Shown: positions 42,542-52,150 of the stretch, one piece after another
Layout: the number at the start of each line of letters is the position of its first letter
Numbering within the stretch: position 1 is the stretch's first letter
Assembly: GCA_038531745.1 (NCBI GenBank)
Contig: JBCBBJ010000002.1
Coordinates: 62,001 to 126,000 of the forward strand
Direction of reading: 5' to 3'
From: CALLPQ01 sp038531745
GTDB taxonomy: Bacteria > Pseudomonadota > Alphaproteobacteria > Caulobacterales > Parvularculaceae
DNA length: 64,000 nt
Notes under the pieces: generated by a model
The model's database searches: none
Told to the model about the DNA's origin: nothing
The model's input: the letters and a program-made list of their open reading frames with translations, nothing else
Made by a program: the position numbers and the translations under genes

Positions 42542-44272
42542 ATGGCGAAAGACATTGATAAATTTGTTATTGAGCAACTCTATGATGTTGCCTCATCGCC
42601 ATACAATTACGATGAATTTATGCGCTCGCTCGAAGCGGAAATGGCGAGTATAAAGGAGATGACCGATGCTGGTGCATCGGATCAGCTTCAATCTCATCTT
42701 GACCGCGCTTACGGTCTTGTTGATGTCGTGACGCCTTGGCCAAACGATGGTCAAAGCGCATTAGAAAACATCCCGCACATTTCCATACAGCCTATGATCG
42801 CCGCTAATTACGAAGGACGGATCGTCGATGCTAATCATGCAGCGCGCGTCATGTATGACTTAACACCAGACTCGCAGCTCTCTGGTTTACCCTTAGACAG
42901 TCACGAAATTAAAAAATTACACGCTATGACGAAGGATGTCATTACGGGGCGTGACGAACGAAATTCCCCTAACGACATTATTCGTTTTCACAATATGACC
43001 ACTGAAAGACCCATGCTGATTACCCTTTCGCCTTTTATTCAGAAGGCGGGAGAGCGGGCACTGGCGATCATCAAAACAAGCGACTCAACCTGGCCCTCGC
43101 ATCTTGGACCAATCTTAACTGACCTGTTTGAACTCAGTCCTGCAGAGATAGAAGTTTTACGTCTTTTGGTAACGGGGGAGACCGTCGATAATATTGCCAA
43201 AACGCGGCAAAATTCAATTGCAACGGTCCGTACCCAGCTACGGTCTATTTACGCGAAGACGGACACAAAATCTCAGATTGAATGTATTCGGCTGACCTTG
43301 GGATTAGCCCTTATGCACAGCACAGAAGAAGGCCGCGCTGTTGCCCATAAAATTGAAGCCAGCCGAGATAAGCGCGCTTATCCGCGAGAAGAAGATCGCG
43401 CCGTTCTACAGTTAAAAAATGGCCGAGATATTGAATATTCCGTATTCGGCGCGCCGGACGGGCAGACCATCCTCTTTTGTCATGATCAAGTTTTGGGGGA
43501 TACATGGTTTTGTGATGCCGTTGAAGATGCAACGCGTGAAGGATTTAAAATCATTATACCTTTGCGCCCCGGTTTCGGTCGCACGACGGTTTACAAGGGC
43601 AGGTGTAGTGATCCGCGAAAATTTGCACCGGACGTCGCGGAGTTGCTCGATTACCTTAATATCAAGCGCCTGTCTGTCATTGCCATGCGTGGAGGGTTGG
43701 TGCACGGATTGGCGTTAGCGTCGCTTCTGCCAGAAACCGTTGCCTCGGTAACTGTTGGCAACCCTATATTACCCGTTCTCTGCGAAGCAGATATCGAAGG
43801 GACGAATGGCTATAATCGCCTCATACCGCAAACGCGTTTGCATTTCCCGCAAGCTTTAAAGTTTCTTGTTAAAACGGGCTTTGCGTATGTCACCGCAAAA
43901 GGCCCCGAGGCTTTCGTGACTGCCGTGCTGCGGGCCTCTCCAAAAGATGTGGAATGGGCCTCGCGCCCCGACATCATGCCCGTCTTGGTAAAGGGCCTCG
44001 TGGTGCATCGTAAGCACGGCTACAAAGCGTCTTATGGCGACATTGCTTATGCAGAAGATTGGTCAGACTTGTTGGCCGATTGCCCCGTGCCTATACAGAT
44101 GGCGATAGGCGAACACGACCGCAATGTGCAATGGGGCGCAGCGAAGCGATGGGCAGCTGCGTATGATCATATAAAGCTAACTGTTTTACCCGACAGCGGT
44201 TATCTTGTCTTTTACCAGCACAACCAACAAATCCTCACGCTGGCGAAAGATGACGTCGGCAAGTACGGTTAA
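42542..44272 (+). CDS. LuxR-type HTH regulator fused to a catalytically dead alpha/beta-hydrolase fold
   Basis: 576 residues from ATG 42542 (GAGG upstream). Residues about 80-180 look like a PAS-type sensor (ISIQPMIAANYEGRIVDANHAARVMY). Residues 195-260 are a LuxR/NarL-type HTH (LFELSPAEIEVLRLLVTGETVDNIAKTRQNSIATVRTQLRSIYAKT). Residues 290-570 follow the alpha/beta-hydrolase pattern. The nucleophile elbow, normally GxSxGG, reads AMRGG (381-385) with Arg in place of Ser. The acid-loop Asp remains (GEHD, D526), but the catalytic His position reads SGYLVF (Tyr554). A ligand-sensing rather than enzymatic role is inferred. It probably regulates the neighbouring secreted proteins. Confidence 0.85.
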   Translation: MAKDIDKFVIEQLYDVASSPYNYDEFMRSLEAEMASIKEMTDAGASDQLQSHLDRAYGLVDVVTPWPNDGQSALENIPHISIQPMIAANYEGRIVDANHAARVMYDLTPDSQLSGLPLDSHEIKKLHAMTKDVITGRDERNSPNDIIRFHNMTTERPMLITLSPFIQKAGERALAIIKTSDSTWPSHLGPILTDLFELSPAEIEVLRLLVTGETVDNIAKTRQNSIATVRTQLRSIYAKTDTKSQIECIRLTLGLALMHSTEEGRAVAHKIEASRDKRAYPREEDRAVLQLKNGRDIEYSVFGAPDGQTILFCHDQVLGDTWFCDAVEDATREGFKIIIPLRPGFGRTTVYKGRCSDPRKFAPDVAELLDYLNIKRLSVIAMRGGLVHGLALASLLPETVASVTVGNPILPVLCEADIEGTNGYNRLIPQTRLHFPQALKFLVKTGFAYVTAKGPEAFVTAVLRASPKDVEWASRPDIMPVLVKGLVVHRKHGYKASYGDIAYAEDWSDLLADCPVPIQMAIGEHDRNVQWGAAKRWAAAYDHIKLTVLPDSGYLVFYQHNQQILTLAKDDVGKYG

Positions 44273-44696
44273 TACCTTTTTATGTTTCCAAAAAAAGGAT
44301 TGTTCGAGGAGTTCAAACGCGTCTCCGAATAAGCCGTTCGTAGTCGCTGCAGTACCCTACCGCAAAACAGTCGTTCGTAAGCTTCAAGCCAACACCCGCG
44401 TTGAGGAAAAAACTACCGTTCCATAAGTGTTTTCGCTTGTCCTTTTTGGGTCAAATCCAATCCCGCAACCAAGAGGTAAACCGATTTTTTGGTTAGCCTC
44501 TGAGATGAGCCTGCGCCGGGTTGATGCTTATATCATCGTCATTCTGCCGGCTGTCCGCAAACCCGGGCGCTGCCTCCCACTATCTTCAGGAACGACATCC
44601 CTCCAACCAAATCCCTAGCAGCGGAGGATGACTTCTGTTAGCCACCGTCGTTGGCCAGTTTGGCCATTTTGGATTTTCTGCCTCAGGACCTTTGCC
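44273..44696. other. Non-coding stretch before the methyltransferase
   Basis: About 420 bases with no supported gene. An AT-rich start (CCTTTTT/AAAAAGG near 44277-44298 can pair weakly) marks the end of the accessory block. Open frames here are short and lack ribosome-binding sites. Confidence 0.4.
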
Positions 44697-45467
44697 ATGG
44701 CTGCGCCCACCAAACTCTCCAAACTCGAAAACACCCATTATCTGGGCGTCTACGCCGATCATTTGGAAGGGTATGAGGACAAGCCCTTCACGCTCCTCGA
44801 AATCGGCATCGCCGAGGGCGATAGCTTGCGCTACTGGCGCGACCGGTACCCCAAAGCGACGGTCATTGGCATCGATATCAATGATTGTGCTGTCGAGGAT
44901 GAGAGCGGGCGCATCCATACCTATCAGGGTAAACAACAGGACACCGGTCTCCTCGACCGTATCCGTGAAACCCATGCCCCCGGCGGCATCGATATTGTTA
45001 TCGATGATGGCTCCCATATTGGCCATTACACCCGCCAAACCTTTTGGCATCTTATGGATAATCATCTGAAACCGGGCGGGCTATATTTCGTCGAGGATTG
45101 GGGCACCGGCTATTGGCCGCAATATGAAGACGGCAGATATTTCAAGCCGCGCCAGGTGGGGCCCACTGCCGGGGAGAAGGTCTTTCACGCAATCGGTAGG
45201 ATGGACCTCGTAAAAAACAACGCCTTTCTCTCAAAGGTGGCGAACAAATTGGCGTTCAAGAGCCTTGCCCGGCGCATCCCCTCCCATGATTTTGGCATGG
45301 TGGGGTTCGTCAAGGAATTGGTTGATGAGGCAGGTGCCCCCGATGCCACCGACGCGCGGTTTGGCCGTGCGCCCCAACGCGCTTCAAAATTCGACTTTAT
45401 GCAGATTTCGGTTGGGCATGTGGTGATCCGCAAAGCGCAGGGGCCCGAGAATGAGCGCGCGTCTTGA
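44697..45467 (+). CDS. Class I SAM-dependent methyltransferase
   Basis: 256 residues from ATG 44697 (AGGA upstream). The SAM-binding motif is FTLLEIGIAEGDSLRYW, followed by VIGIDINDC (acidic loop), GIDIVIDDGSHIGHYT and LKPGGLYFVEDWGTGYWP. This is the layout of small methyltransferases related to the macrocin/cephalosporin-hydroxylase-type (DDGSH) group, acting on sugars or small molecules. No partner gene clarifies the substrate. It is followed 49 bases later by the peptidase gene; a longer open frame back to 44628 is not supported. Confidence 0.82.
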   Translation: MAAPTKLSKLENTHYLGVYADHLEGYEDKPFTLLEIGIAEGDSLRYWRDRYPKATVIGIDINDCAVEDESGRIHTYQGKQQDTGLLDRIRETHAPGGIDIVIDDGSHIGHYTRQTFWHLMDNHLKPGGLYFVEDWGTGYWPQYEDGRYFKPRQVGPTAGEKVFHAIGRMDLVKNNAFLSKVANKLAFKSLARRIPSHDFGMVGFVKELVDEAGAPDATDARFGRAPQRASKFDFMQISVGHVVIRKAQGPENERAS

Positions 45468-45515
45468 AGTGTAACGGAAATTCCGGTGAAGTCGGGGAAA
45501 CCGTGAGGAGGCCCC

Positions 45516-47759
45516 ATGCCCAACCGAACTTTCTCCCTGCGCCATCTGGTGCTGTGCGCCCTGCCCGTGCTTGCCAGCGCGCAGCTAACATTGGTGACAG
45601 CGCAGTCAAATGCTGAAGAGCTGACCATTGATCGCCTGCATGCGCAGCCGGGTTTGTCCGGGCCATCCCTGCGCGGGGCGAAGATCTCCCCCAATGGACG
45701 TTTGGTTACGGTTTTGCGGGGCCGCGCGGACAACGCCAGCCAACTAGACCTTTGGGCCTATGACAGCGAAACCGGCGAGGACCGGATGCTCGTCTCCTCC
45801 ACCGATCTGACCGGCGGGGCGTCGGCCCTGTCCGAAGAAGAAAAGAACCGGCGCGAACGCCAGCGCATCTATGCCTCGGGCATCATCAGCTATCAGTGGG
45901 ATAAACAGGGCACACGCATCCTCTTCCCCCTTGGCGGTGACATCTTTGTTTATAATCTGACAACGGATGATGCCCTGCGCACCACCGCAACGGACACATT
46001 TGAAACCGATGCCAAATTCTCACCGCAAGGGCGCTATGTATCCTATGTGCGCGATGATGAGGTTTATGTTTTTGATCTGGATAAAGAAAAAGAAAAGCGC
46101 ATCACCAAGGGCGCCAGCGCAACCGTTCGCAACGGCGTTTCAGAATTTGTGGCCCAAGAAGAACTCGACCGGTTCACCGGCTATTGGTGGTCGCCCAATG
46201 ATGATTTGATTGCCTATACCAAGATTGATGAGAGCCCCGTGCCCATCGCCGAACGGGTAGATATAAATGCCGATGAGATCGTCACCATCCGCCAGCGCTA
46301 TCCCTTCGCCGGCTCTAACAATGTGACCATCCGCCTTGGTGTAACCGATGTGAAGGGCCGCCGGACCAAGTGGATTGATCTTGGCGATGATCCGGATATC
46401 TATCTCGCCGATGCCTATTGGTCCCAGGACGGATCAACGCTCTATGTGGCGCGTCTGACGCGCGATCAAAAACGCCTCGATCTACTGGCCGCCAATCCGC
46501 GCACTGGTGAGACGCGCGTGCTTTTCACCGAGAGCGCCGACACCTGGGTCAATCTTGGCCTTGGCCTGACCCCGCTTTCCGATGGCGGCTTTCTGTGGTC
46601 GTCGGAGCGCGGCGGCACCCAGCAGCTTTATCGCTATGACGCAGACGGCAACGCGCAAGGCGCGGTAACCGCGGGCGGTGTTGTCACCAAGCTCAATTGC
46701 GTTGATGAAGACAAGGGCCAGCTCTTTTTTACCGGTTGGCAGGAGAGCGCCCTGGAGCGCCATGTTTATCGCAAATCCTTGACCGGGCGGGATGGCCCTC
46801 GTCCCCTCACCGATCAGGCCGGGTGGCATAGCGCCAATTTTGCCGGCAATTGCGATGGCTTTATCCTCAGCCACTCCAGCCCGAACCAGCCTCGCCAGGC
46901 AAGCTTTCACAGCCAGGACGGCACGCGACAATTCTGGCTCCTGGAAAATCGTCTTGATAATGATCATCCGTACAGCCCTTTTGTTGATAGCCATGTGACA
47001 CCAACCTACGGTCAGCTGACCACGGAAGATGGCACCGCCCTTGACTATATGATGATGAAACCGGCGGGCTTGCGCGCCGGTGATACAGCACCGGCGATCC
47101 AACTTGTTTATGGTGGCCCCCACGCCCAACGGGTGGCCAAACGCTGGGGCGGTCTTTTGGCGCAAGCGTTGGTGGATCAGGGCTATGTTGTCTTCCAACT
47201 CGATAATCGTGGCGCGGGCAATCGCGGTACCGCCTTTGAAAATACACTTTACCGCGCCATGGGGGTGACCGAGGTCGCTGATCAAGCCCTTGCCACCCGC
47301 TGGCTCGCTGATCAACCCTTTGTGGATGGCGACCGTATCGGCGTCTATGGCTGGTCTTATGGTGGCTATATGACCCTGCATATGTTGATGCAAAACCCCG
47401 ATCTGTATGCGGGCGGGGTTTCCGGTGCACCGGTCACCGACTGGCGGTTTTATGATACCGCGTATACGGAGCGGTATATGGGTGACCCGGTTGCCGACAA
47501 AGACGCCTATGACGCGAGCGCGGTGTTTGCCCACACAGACAAACTCGCCGATCCTCTGTTGATCATCCACGGCATGGCCGATGACAATGTGATATTTCAG
47601 AACACGGTCAAGCTGATCGATGATCTGCAGAAAAAAGGCAAAACCTTCGAATTGATGACCTATCCGGGGGAAAAACACGGGTTTCGTGCCACCACCGCGC
47701 GCAAGCACCGTGATCAGATGATTGTCGATTTCTTCAACCGGACTTTGCAAACGCCGTAA
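45516..47759 (+). CDS. Dipeptidyl peptidase IV-like S9 serine peptidase
   Basis: 747 residues with a signal peptide (HLVLCALPVLASAQLTLV). The N-terminal two thirds form a beta-propeller (DPP-IV N domain: LDLWAYDSETGEDRMLV, YWWSPNDDLIAYTKIDESPV). The C-terminal hydrolase has the catalytic Ser in YGWSYGGYMTL, the Asp in IHGMADDNVIF and the His in YPGEKHGF. VAQEELDRFTGYWW contains the Glu pair that binds the substrate N-terminus. It should cut X-Pro/Ala dipeptides from peptides in the periplasm. Directly downstream is a di/tripeptide transporter, which fits use of peptides as food. Confidence 0.94.
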   Translation: MPNRTFSLRHLVLCALPVLASAQLTLVTAQSNAEELTIDRLHAQPGLSGPSLRGAKISPNGRLVTVLRGRADNASQLDLWAYDSETGEDRMLVSSTDLTGGASALSEEEKNRRERQRIYASGIISYQWDKQGTRILFPLGGDIFVYNLTTDDALRTTATDTFETDAKFSPQGRYVSYVRDDEVYVFDLDKEKEKRITKGASATVRNGVSEFVAQEELDRFTGYWWSPNDDLIAYTKIDESPVPIAERVDINADEIVTIRQRYPFAGSNNVTIRLGVTDVKGRRTKWIDLGDDPDIYLADAYWSQDGSTLYVARLTRDQKRLDLLAANPRTGETRVLFTESADTWVNLGLGLTPLSDGGFLWSSERGGTQQLYRYDADGNAQGAVTAGGVVTKLNCVDEDKGQLFFTGWQESALERHVYRKSLTGRDGPRPLTDQAGWHSANFAGNCDGFILSHSSPNQPRQASFHSQDGTRQFWLLENRLDNDHPYSPFVDSHVTPTYGQLTTEDGTALDYMMMKPAGLRAGDTAPAIQLVYGGPHAQRVAKRWGGLLAQALVDQGYVVFQLDNRGAGNRGTAFENTLYRAMGVTEVADQALATRWLADQPFVDGDRIGVYGWSYGGYMTLHMLMQNPDLYAGGVSGAPVTDWRFYDTAYTERYMGDPVADKDAYDASAVFAHTDKLADPLLIIHGMADDNVIFQNTVKLIDDLQKKGKTFELMTYPGEKHGFRATTARKHRDQMIVDFFNRTLQTP

Positions 47760-47811
47760 AGTCCGGGTCCCTGCTCTTTAACGCTCATTGGCGTTGCTCG
47801 CGCAGGACACT

Positions 47812-47831
47812 GGATTTTGATGGGAAAATCC
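47812..47831. repeat. Inverted repeat before the peptide transporter
   Basis: GGATTTT-gatggg-AAAATCC, seven perfect pairs around six bases, in the 160-base gap between the peptidase and the transporter. No T-run follows; it may be an operator or a transcript hairpin. Confidence 0.4.
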
Positions 47832-47920
47832 GGCTTAATGGCTGAAATTTGAACGCAGGCAAGGGGTTAGCGCTGCCATCGGCGCCGACCGCCATAGATT
47901 ACCCCGCCAAGGAGGGTTCT

Positions 47921-49750
47921 TTGACACAGGCATCATCAACAATCGGCACCACGCAGGAAAAGACCATTCTTGGCCATCCGCGCGGCCTGTTCGTCCTGTT
48001 TTTCACCGAGATGTGGGAGCGGTTCTCCTATTACGGCATGCGCGGCCTGTTGATCCTCTACCTCACGCAGCACTTTTTATTCTCCGACGAGCGCTCATCA
48101 ATCATGTATGGCGCCTATACGGCGCTGGTTTATGTGATGACCATTGTGGGCGGCTCCCTGGCCGACCGGTATCTGGGCCAACGCAAAGCCGTGACTTTTG
48201 GCGCAATCTTGCTCTGCCTTGGTCATTTCGGCATGGCGTTTGAGGGCGATGGCTCGAAGGAAATCCTGACCTATCAAGGCCAGGATTATCAGGTGACGCT
48301 GGACGGGCGCGGCGGCGATGCCCGGCAAATCTTGGTGGGCCCGAACGGGCAAACATCCATCAGTTTTAATGATGGCGCTTCACAAATGCTGATCGCCGAC
48401 GGCGCCGCGGTTGGTCTGCCCGCGTCTATCAATGTGAGTGATTACACCACCAGAATTGAGCAAGACCCGCTTTATGTGAATATTCTTTATCTTTCGCTCG
48501 CGCTGATCATTGCCGGTGTTGGCTATTTGAAGGCCAATATCTCCACCATCGTCGGGGCGCTTTACAATCTAGAAGATAAACGCCGCGATTCCGGCTTCAC
48601 GATTTTTTACATGGGGATCAATCTGGGTTCCCTACTGGCGTCGATTTTCTGTGGCTATCTGGGTATTGCCTATGGCTGGAAATATGGCTTTGGCCTTGCG
48701 GGCATCGGCATGTTCCTGGGGCTGATCGTCTTTCTGGTGGGCCAACCCTGGCTTGAGGGCCGGGCTGATCCGCCGAGCGACGAAAAGCTCAAAGAATCCT
48801 TCCTGGGGCCCATCAATATTGAAATGGCCTGCTATCTTGCCGGTCTGGTGATCATCGGTCTTGCCATGCTGCTGGTGATGAATGCCCATGTGATCCCAAG
48901 CTGGTTTGTTGGCAGTCTTGGCATTCTCGTCTTTTTGGGCCTGGTGACCTATGCGCTGACAAAGCTTGCCGGGATTGAACGCGACCGGATGCTCGCGGCA
49001 ATCTATTTCGTTCTAGCGCAAATCCCGTTCTGGGCACTGTTTGAACAAGCGGGCTCCTCGCTGAACCTTTTCACGGCGCGCCTCGTTGATCGAACAATCT
49101 TTGGATTAAGTGTCCCTGCGCCGATTTTTCAATTCCTGAATGCCGGGTACATTGTTGTCTTTGCCCCCATCATCGCCTGGATCTGGGTGGCACTCGGCAA
49201 GCGTAATGCCGAACCCTCCGCCCCTGTCAAATTCGCCTTTGGCGTTTTCCTTGCAGGCCTAGGCTTTTTATCGCTTGTGGCGGGGATGAAAGCATCGGGG
49301 TCGGTTGGCCTTACCGCCGTGGGCTTTGTCTTCCTGATCTACTGGATCCATACCATGGGCGAATTGATGGTCTCCCCCGTGGGGCTTTCCACCGTTACCA
49401 AAATGGCGCCCGCTCGCGTGGTTGGGTTGTCCATGGGGGCGTGGTTCCTCTATTCGGGTTTGTCTAACTACCTTGCAGGCGTCATTGCCCGCACTACCGG
49501 CGCGGAGACCATTGGCGGGCAACTGACCGATGTGGCAGCCGCCAAGGCCGGGTACGCGGCGGTGTATACAAATGTCGCCTATGTGGCCATGGGGATTGCC
49601 GTTTTCATGCTATTGATCTCCCCCCTGATTAAAAAGCTGATGCATCTCGATAGTCTGGGCGAAAAGCCCGAACACCAACTGGCCGGGGAAGAAGAATTCG
49701 CCGAACCGTTAAGCGGGGGCATGAACCCGGCCATAAAACCCGGCGAGTAG
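47921..49750 (+). CDS. POT/PTR-family proton-dependent oligopeptide transporter
   Basis: About 609 residues. I choose a TTG start at 47921 because GGAGG lies six bases upstream; a further TTG at 47849 has no such site. The protein has the PTR2 signatures: FFTEMWERFSYYGMRGLLILYL (ExxER motif), GGSLADRYLGQRKAV, FYMGINLGSLLAS and a C-terminal set of helices with PVGLSTVTKMAP. Between TM3 and TM4 it carries a ~75-residue periplasmic insert (YQGQDYQVTLDGRGGDARQILVG), longer than in E. coli DtpA. It imports di- and tripeptides with protons and pairs functionally with the upstream peptidase. Confidence 0.92.
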   Translation: MTQASSTIGTTQEKTILGHPRGLFVLFFTEMWERFSYYGMRGLLILYLTQHFLFSDERSSIMYGAYTALVYVMTIVGGSLADRYLGQRKAVTFGAILLCLGHFGMAFEGDGSKEILTYQGQDYQVTLDGRGGDARQILVGPNGQTSISFNDGASQMLIADGAAVGLPASINVSDYTTRIEQDPLYVNILYLSLALIIAGVGYLKANISTIVGALYNLEDKRRDSGFTIFYMGINLGSLLASIFCGYLGIAYGWKYGFGLAGIGMFLGLIVFLVGQPWLEGRADPPSDEKLKESFLGPINIEMACYLAGLVIIGLAMLLVMNAHVIPSWFVGSLGILVFLGLVTYALTKLAGIERDRMLAAIYFVLAQIPFWALFEQAGSSLNLFTARLVDRTIFGLSVPAPIFQFLNAGYIVVFAPIIAWIWVALGKRNAEPSAPVKFAFGVFLAGLGFLSLVAGMKASGSVGLTAVGFVFLIYWIHTMGELMVSPVGLSTVTKMAPARVVGLSMGAWFLYSGLSNYLAGVIARTTGAETIGGQLTDVAAAKAGYAAVYTNVAYVAMGIAVFMLLISPLIKKLMHLDSLGEKPEHQLAGEEEFAEPLSGGMNPAIKPGE

Positions 49751-49762
49751 CGGGCGTCCCCT

Positions 49763-50512
49763 TTGGCCGAAAGCACGCAATTCCTTGACGGGCCCCATGG
49801 ACGCCTCGCCTATGCGCACTGCGCGGGCGTAGGTCCGGGCCTTGTCTGGCTCGGCGGGTTCCGATCCGATATGCGCGGCTCCAAGGCTGAATTCATGGAA
49901 GACTGGGCCCGCAAGAACGGCCGCGCTAGCGTGCGGTTCGATTATTCCGGACACGGCGAATCCGATGGCATTTTTGCAGACGGTACCATCGGCCAATGGG
50001 CCTCAGATGCCGCCCATATCCTCACCACCCTAACGGATGGTCCACAAATCCTTATTGGATCATCCATGGGCGGCTGGATTGCCATGCTCTTGGCACAGCG
50101 CCACCCGGACCGGGTTGCGGGGATGGTGTTGATCGCGCCAGCGCCCGATTTCACCGAAGCCCTTATGTGGCCTGGCATGGATGAGGCAACCCGCCAAACC
50201 CTGCTCACCGACGGACGTATCGAAACCCCTTCTGCCTATAGCAATGAGCCGGAGGTCATCACCCGCGCCCTGATTGAAGATGGACGCAAGCATCTGGTGC
50301 TTGACGGGACGATTCCCGTAAGCGGGCCCGTGCGTATCCTGCAGGGAATGCGCGATGAGGATGTGCCCTGGGCCCACGCCCTGCGCGTGGTGGATTGCCT
50401 TGATAGCGATGATATCGACTGCACGCTGGTCAAAGACGGTGATCACCGTCTTTCTTCAGGGCGCGATCTCGACCGCCTCGGGCGCACTCTGACCGAAATG
50501 ACGGGTTTGTAG
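49763..50512 (+). CDS. Alpha/beta hydrolase (ABHD10-like esterase/thioesterase)
   Basis: 249 residues with nucleophile motif LIGSSMGGWIAML, acid loop GMRDEDVPWAHA, and the His in KDGDHRLSS, so the Ser-Asp-His triad is intact. VRFDYSGHGESDG is the typical second conserved loop. The small size and GSSMGG resemble the ABHD10/palmitoyl-thioesterase-like bacterial group. The start is TTG 49763, 12 bases after the transporter stop, with weak ribosome-binding support; it is likely co-transcribed with the transporter. It converges on rpoN. The substrate is unknown. Confidence 0.82.
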   Translation: MAESTQFLDGPHGRLAYAHCAGVGPGLVWLGGFRSDMRGSKAEFMEDWARKNGRASVRFDYSGHGESDGIFADGTIGQWASDAAHILTTLTDGPQILIGSSMGGWIAMLLAQRHPDRVAGMVLIAPAPDFTEALMWPGMDEATRQTLLTDGRIETPSAYSNEPEVITRALIEDGRKHLVLDGTIPVSGPVRILQGMRDEDVPWAHALRVVDCLDSDDIDCTLVKDGDHRLSSGRDLDRLGRTLTEMTGL

Positions 50513-50523
50513 GTTTTTCGGGT

Positions 50524-52101
50524 CTAAATCGCCGCCTTGGCGAAGTTCCGGCGTCTTTGCACCGATGACGGAATGTTTAAGGTCTCGCGATATTTCGCAA
50601 CCGTTCGCCGGGCAATCTCGATGCCATCCTGTTTCAGGATATCAACGATGGCGTCGTCGGACAGAACATTGCCATGCGTTTCCGCCTCAACCAATTCTTT
50701 GATCCGGTGGCGGACGGCTTCAGCAGAATGGGCTTCCCCGCCTGATGCCGACGCAATCGATGCAGTGAAGAAATATTTTAGTTCAAACAGCCCGCGCGGC
50801 GTCGCCATATATTTGTTGGCTGTGGCGCGGCTGACGGTCGATTCATGCATTTCGATGGCGTCAGCCACCACTTTCAGATTAAGCGGGCGCAAATGCATAA
50901 TGCCATAGGCAAAAAACGCATCCTGCTGACGGACAATTTCGCTGGCGACTTTGAGAATGGTGCGGGCGCGCTGGTCCAGACTTTTCACAAGCCAATTTGC
51001 ATTGCTGATCTGTTCGGTCAGGAAAAGCTTGTCTTCCTCACGCGTCGCATCGGCGTTAATTTCATTATAATAGACCTGATTGGCAAGAACGCGTGGTAGA
51101 TTGTCAGTATTAAGCTCAACTTTCCACATACCATCCGGCCCCTGACGAACAAAAATATCAGGGACAACCGCATGGACCGTCTCAGCGCCAAAGGCATAAC
51201 CTGGTTTAGGCGTCAGGGCGCGGACTTCTGCAATCATATCGCGCACATCTTCTTCGCTGGCGCCGGTTGCCTTGATCAGGCCTTTTAGATCCCCCTTTGC
51301 CAACAATTCGATATTGTCGATGAACGCAGCCATGGCCGGGTCAAACCGGTTTTTATCTTTAAGCTGCAAGCTAAGGCATTCTTTGATGGTGCGTGCGCCA
51401 ACACCGGAGGGTTCAAACGCCTGGATCATCTCCAGTGTTTGCGCCACTAACGGTTCTTGCGCACCAAGCCGCTGAGCAAGTTCAAGGGTAGAGCCGCGAA
51501 AATATCCGGCCTCGTCGATTTGATCAATAATCTCTGCACCGATCATTAAATGCAATTGATCACGGCTTGCAATCTGTAATTGCTCCGTCAGATGATCGTG
51601 GAGCGAAATTTCTCGCGATAGGGTTGCATCAAACAGTCGGTCTGTACCGCCGCCATGGCCTGCGCTCGCCCCATTGGTCGCATTTGACCATTCATTAACA
51701 GCATAATCCTGACTTGGCGCATCGCTTACCGCCTTATCGCTCCCGGTTGAGTCGGGGTCGATATCACTATAGTCAGCATCAATACTATCCTGAGCGCTGT
51801 GCGTGTCGCTGCCGTTCATTTCCAGGGGGTTTTCAGCAGCCTGGCCATCGGCACGCTCATTTTCTGGTGCACTATCGGTTGATCCGGCTTCCCCATCGCG
51901 GTTGCGTCGATCGGTAAGCGGATCATTGGCATCGGTCAGCCGCTCAAGGAACGGGTTTTCCTCCAGCTGCTCTTCCACATAGTCGGCAAGTTCAAGATTG
52001 GACAATTGCAACAGCTTGATCGCCTGCTGCAATTGCGGGGTCATCACCAATTGCTGGGATTGCTTGAATTCGAGTCTTGGGCCTAACGCCACGCCAACCA
52101 T
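50524..52101 (-). CDS. rpoN: RNA polymerase sigma-54 factor
   Basis: 525 residues. Region I opens LEFKQSQQLVMTPQLQQAIKLLQLSNLELADYVEEQLEENPFL. A long acidic region II follows, then the core-binding domain, the HTH region (ESTVSRATANKYMATPRGLFELKYFF) and the RpoN box (ARRTVAKYRETLNIPSS, variant of ARRTVAKYRE). It directs transcription from -24/-12 promoters with enhancer-binding proteins. It is preceded on the minus strand by lptB and lptA, a conserved alphaproteobacterial order. The hpf and ptsN genes usually found after rpoN are missing here. Confidence 0.97.
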   Translation of the reverse strand: MVGVALGPRLEFKQSQQLVMTPQLQQAIKLLQLSNLELADYVEEQLEENPFLERLTDANDPLTDRRNRDGEAGSTDSAPENERADGQAAENPLEMNGSDTHSAQDSIDADYSDIDPDSTGSDKAVSDAPSQDYAVNEWSNATNGASAGHGGGTDRLFDATLSREISLHDHLTEQLQIASRDQLHLMIGAEIIDQIDEAGYFRGSTLELAQRLGAQEPLVAQTLEMIQAFEPSGVGARTIKECLSLQLKDKNRFDPAMAAFIDNIELLAKGDLKGLIKATGASEEDVRDMIAEVRALTPKPGYAFGAETVHAVVPDIFVRQGPDGMWKVELNTDNLPRVLANQVYYNEINADATREEDKLFLTEQISNANWLVKSLDQRARTILKVASEIVRQQDAFFAYGIMHLRPLNLKVVADAIEMHESTVSRATANKYMATPRGLFELKYFFTASIASASGGEAHSAEAVRHRIKELVEAETHGNVLSDDAIVDILKQDGIEIARRTVAKYRETLNIPSSVQRRRNFAKAAI

Positions 52102-52150
52102 CCTCTAGGCCAACCGCCTGGGAAAGGACGCGCCAGCCGGTAACACATAT

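Noticed and set aside
46482..47750. 422-codon minus-strand frame opposite the DPP-IV-like gene
   Set aside because: The plus strand encodes a complete peptidase with catalytic triad; the antisense frame shows no family motifs.
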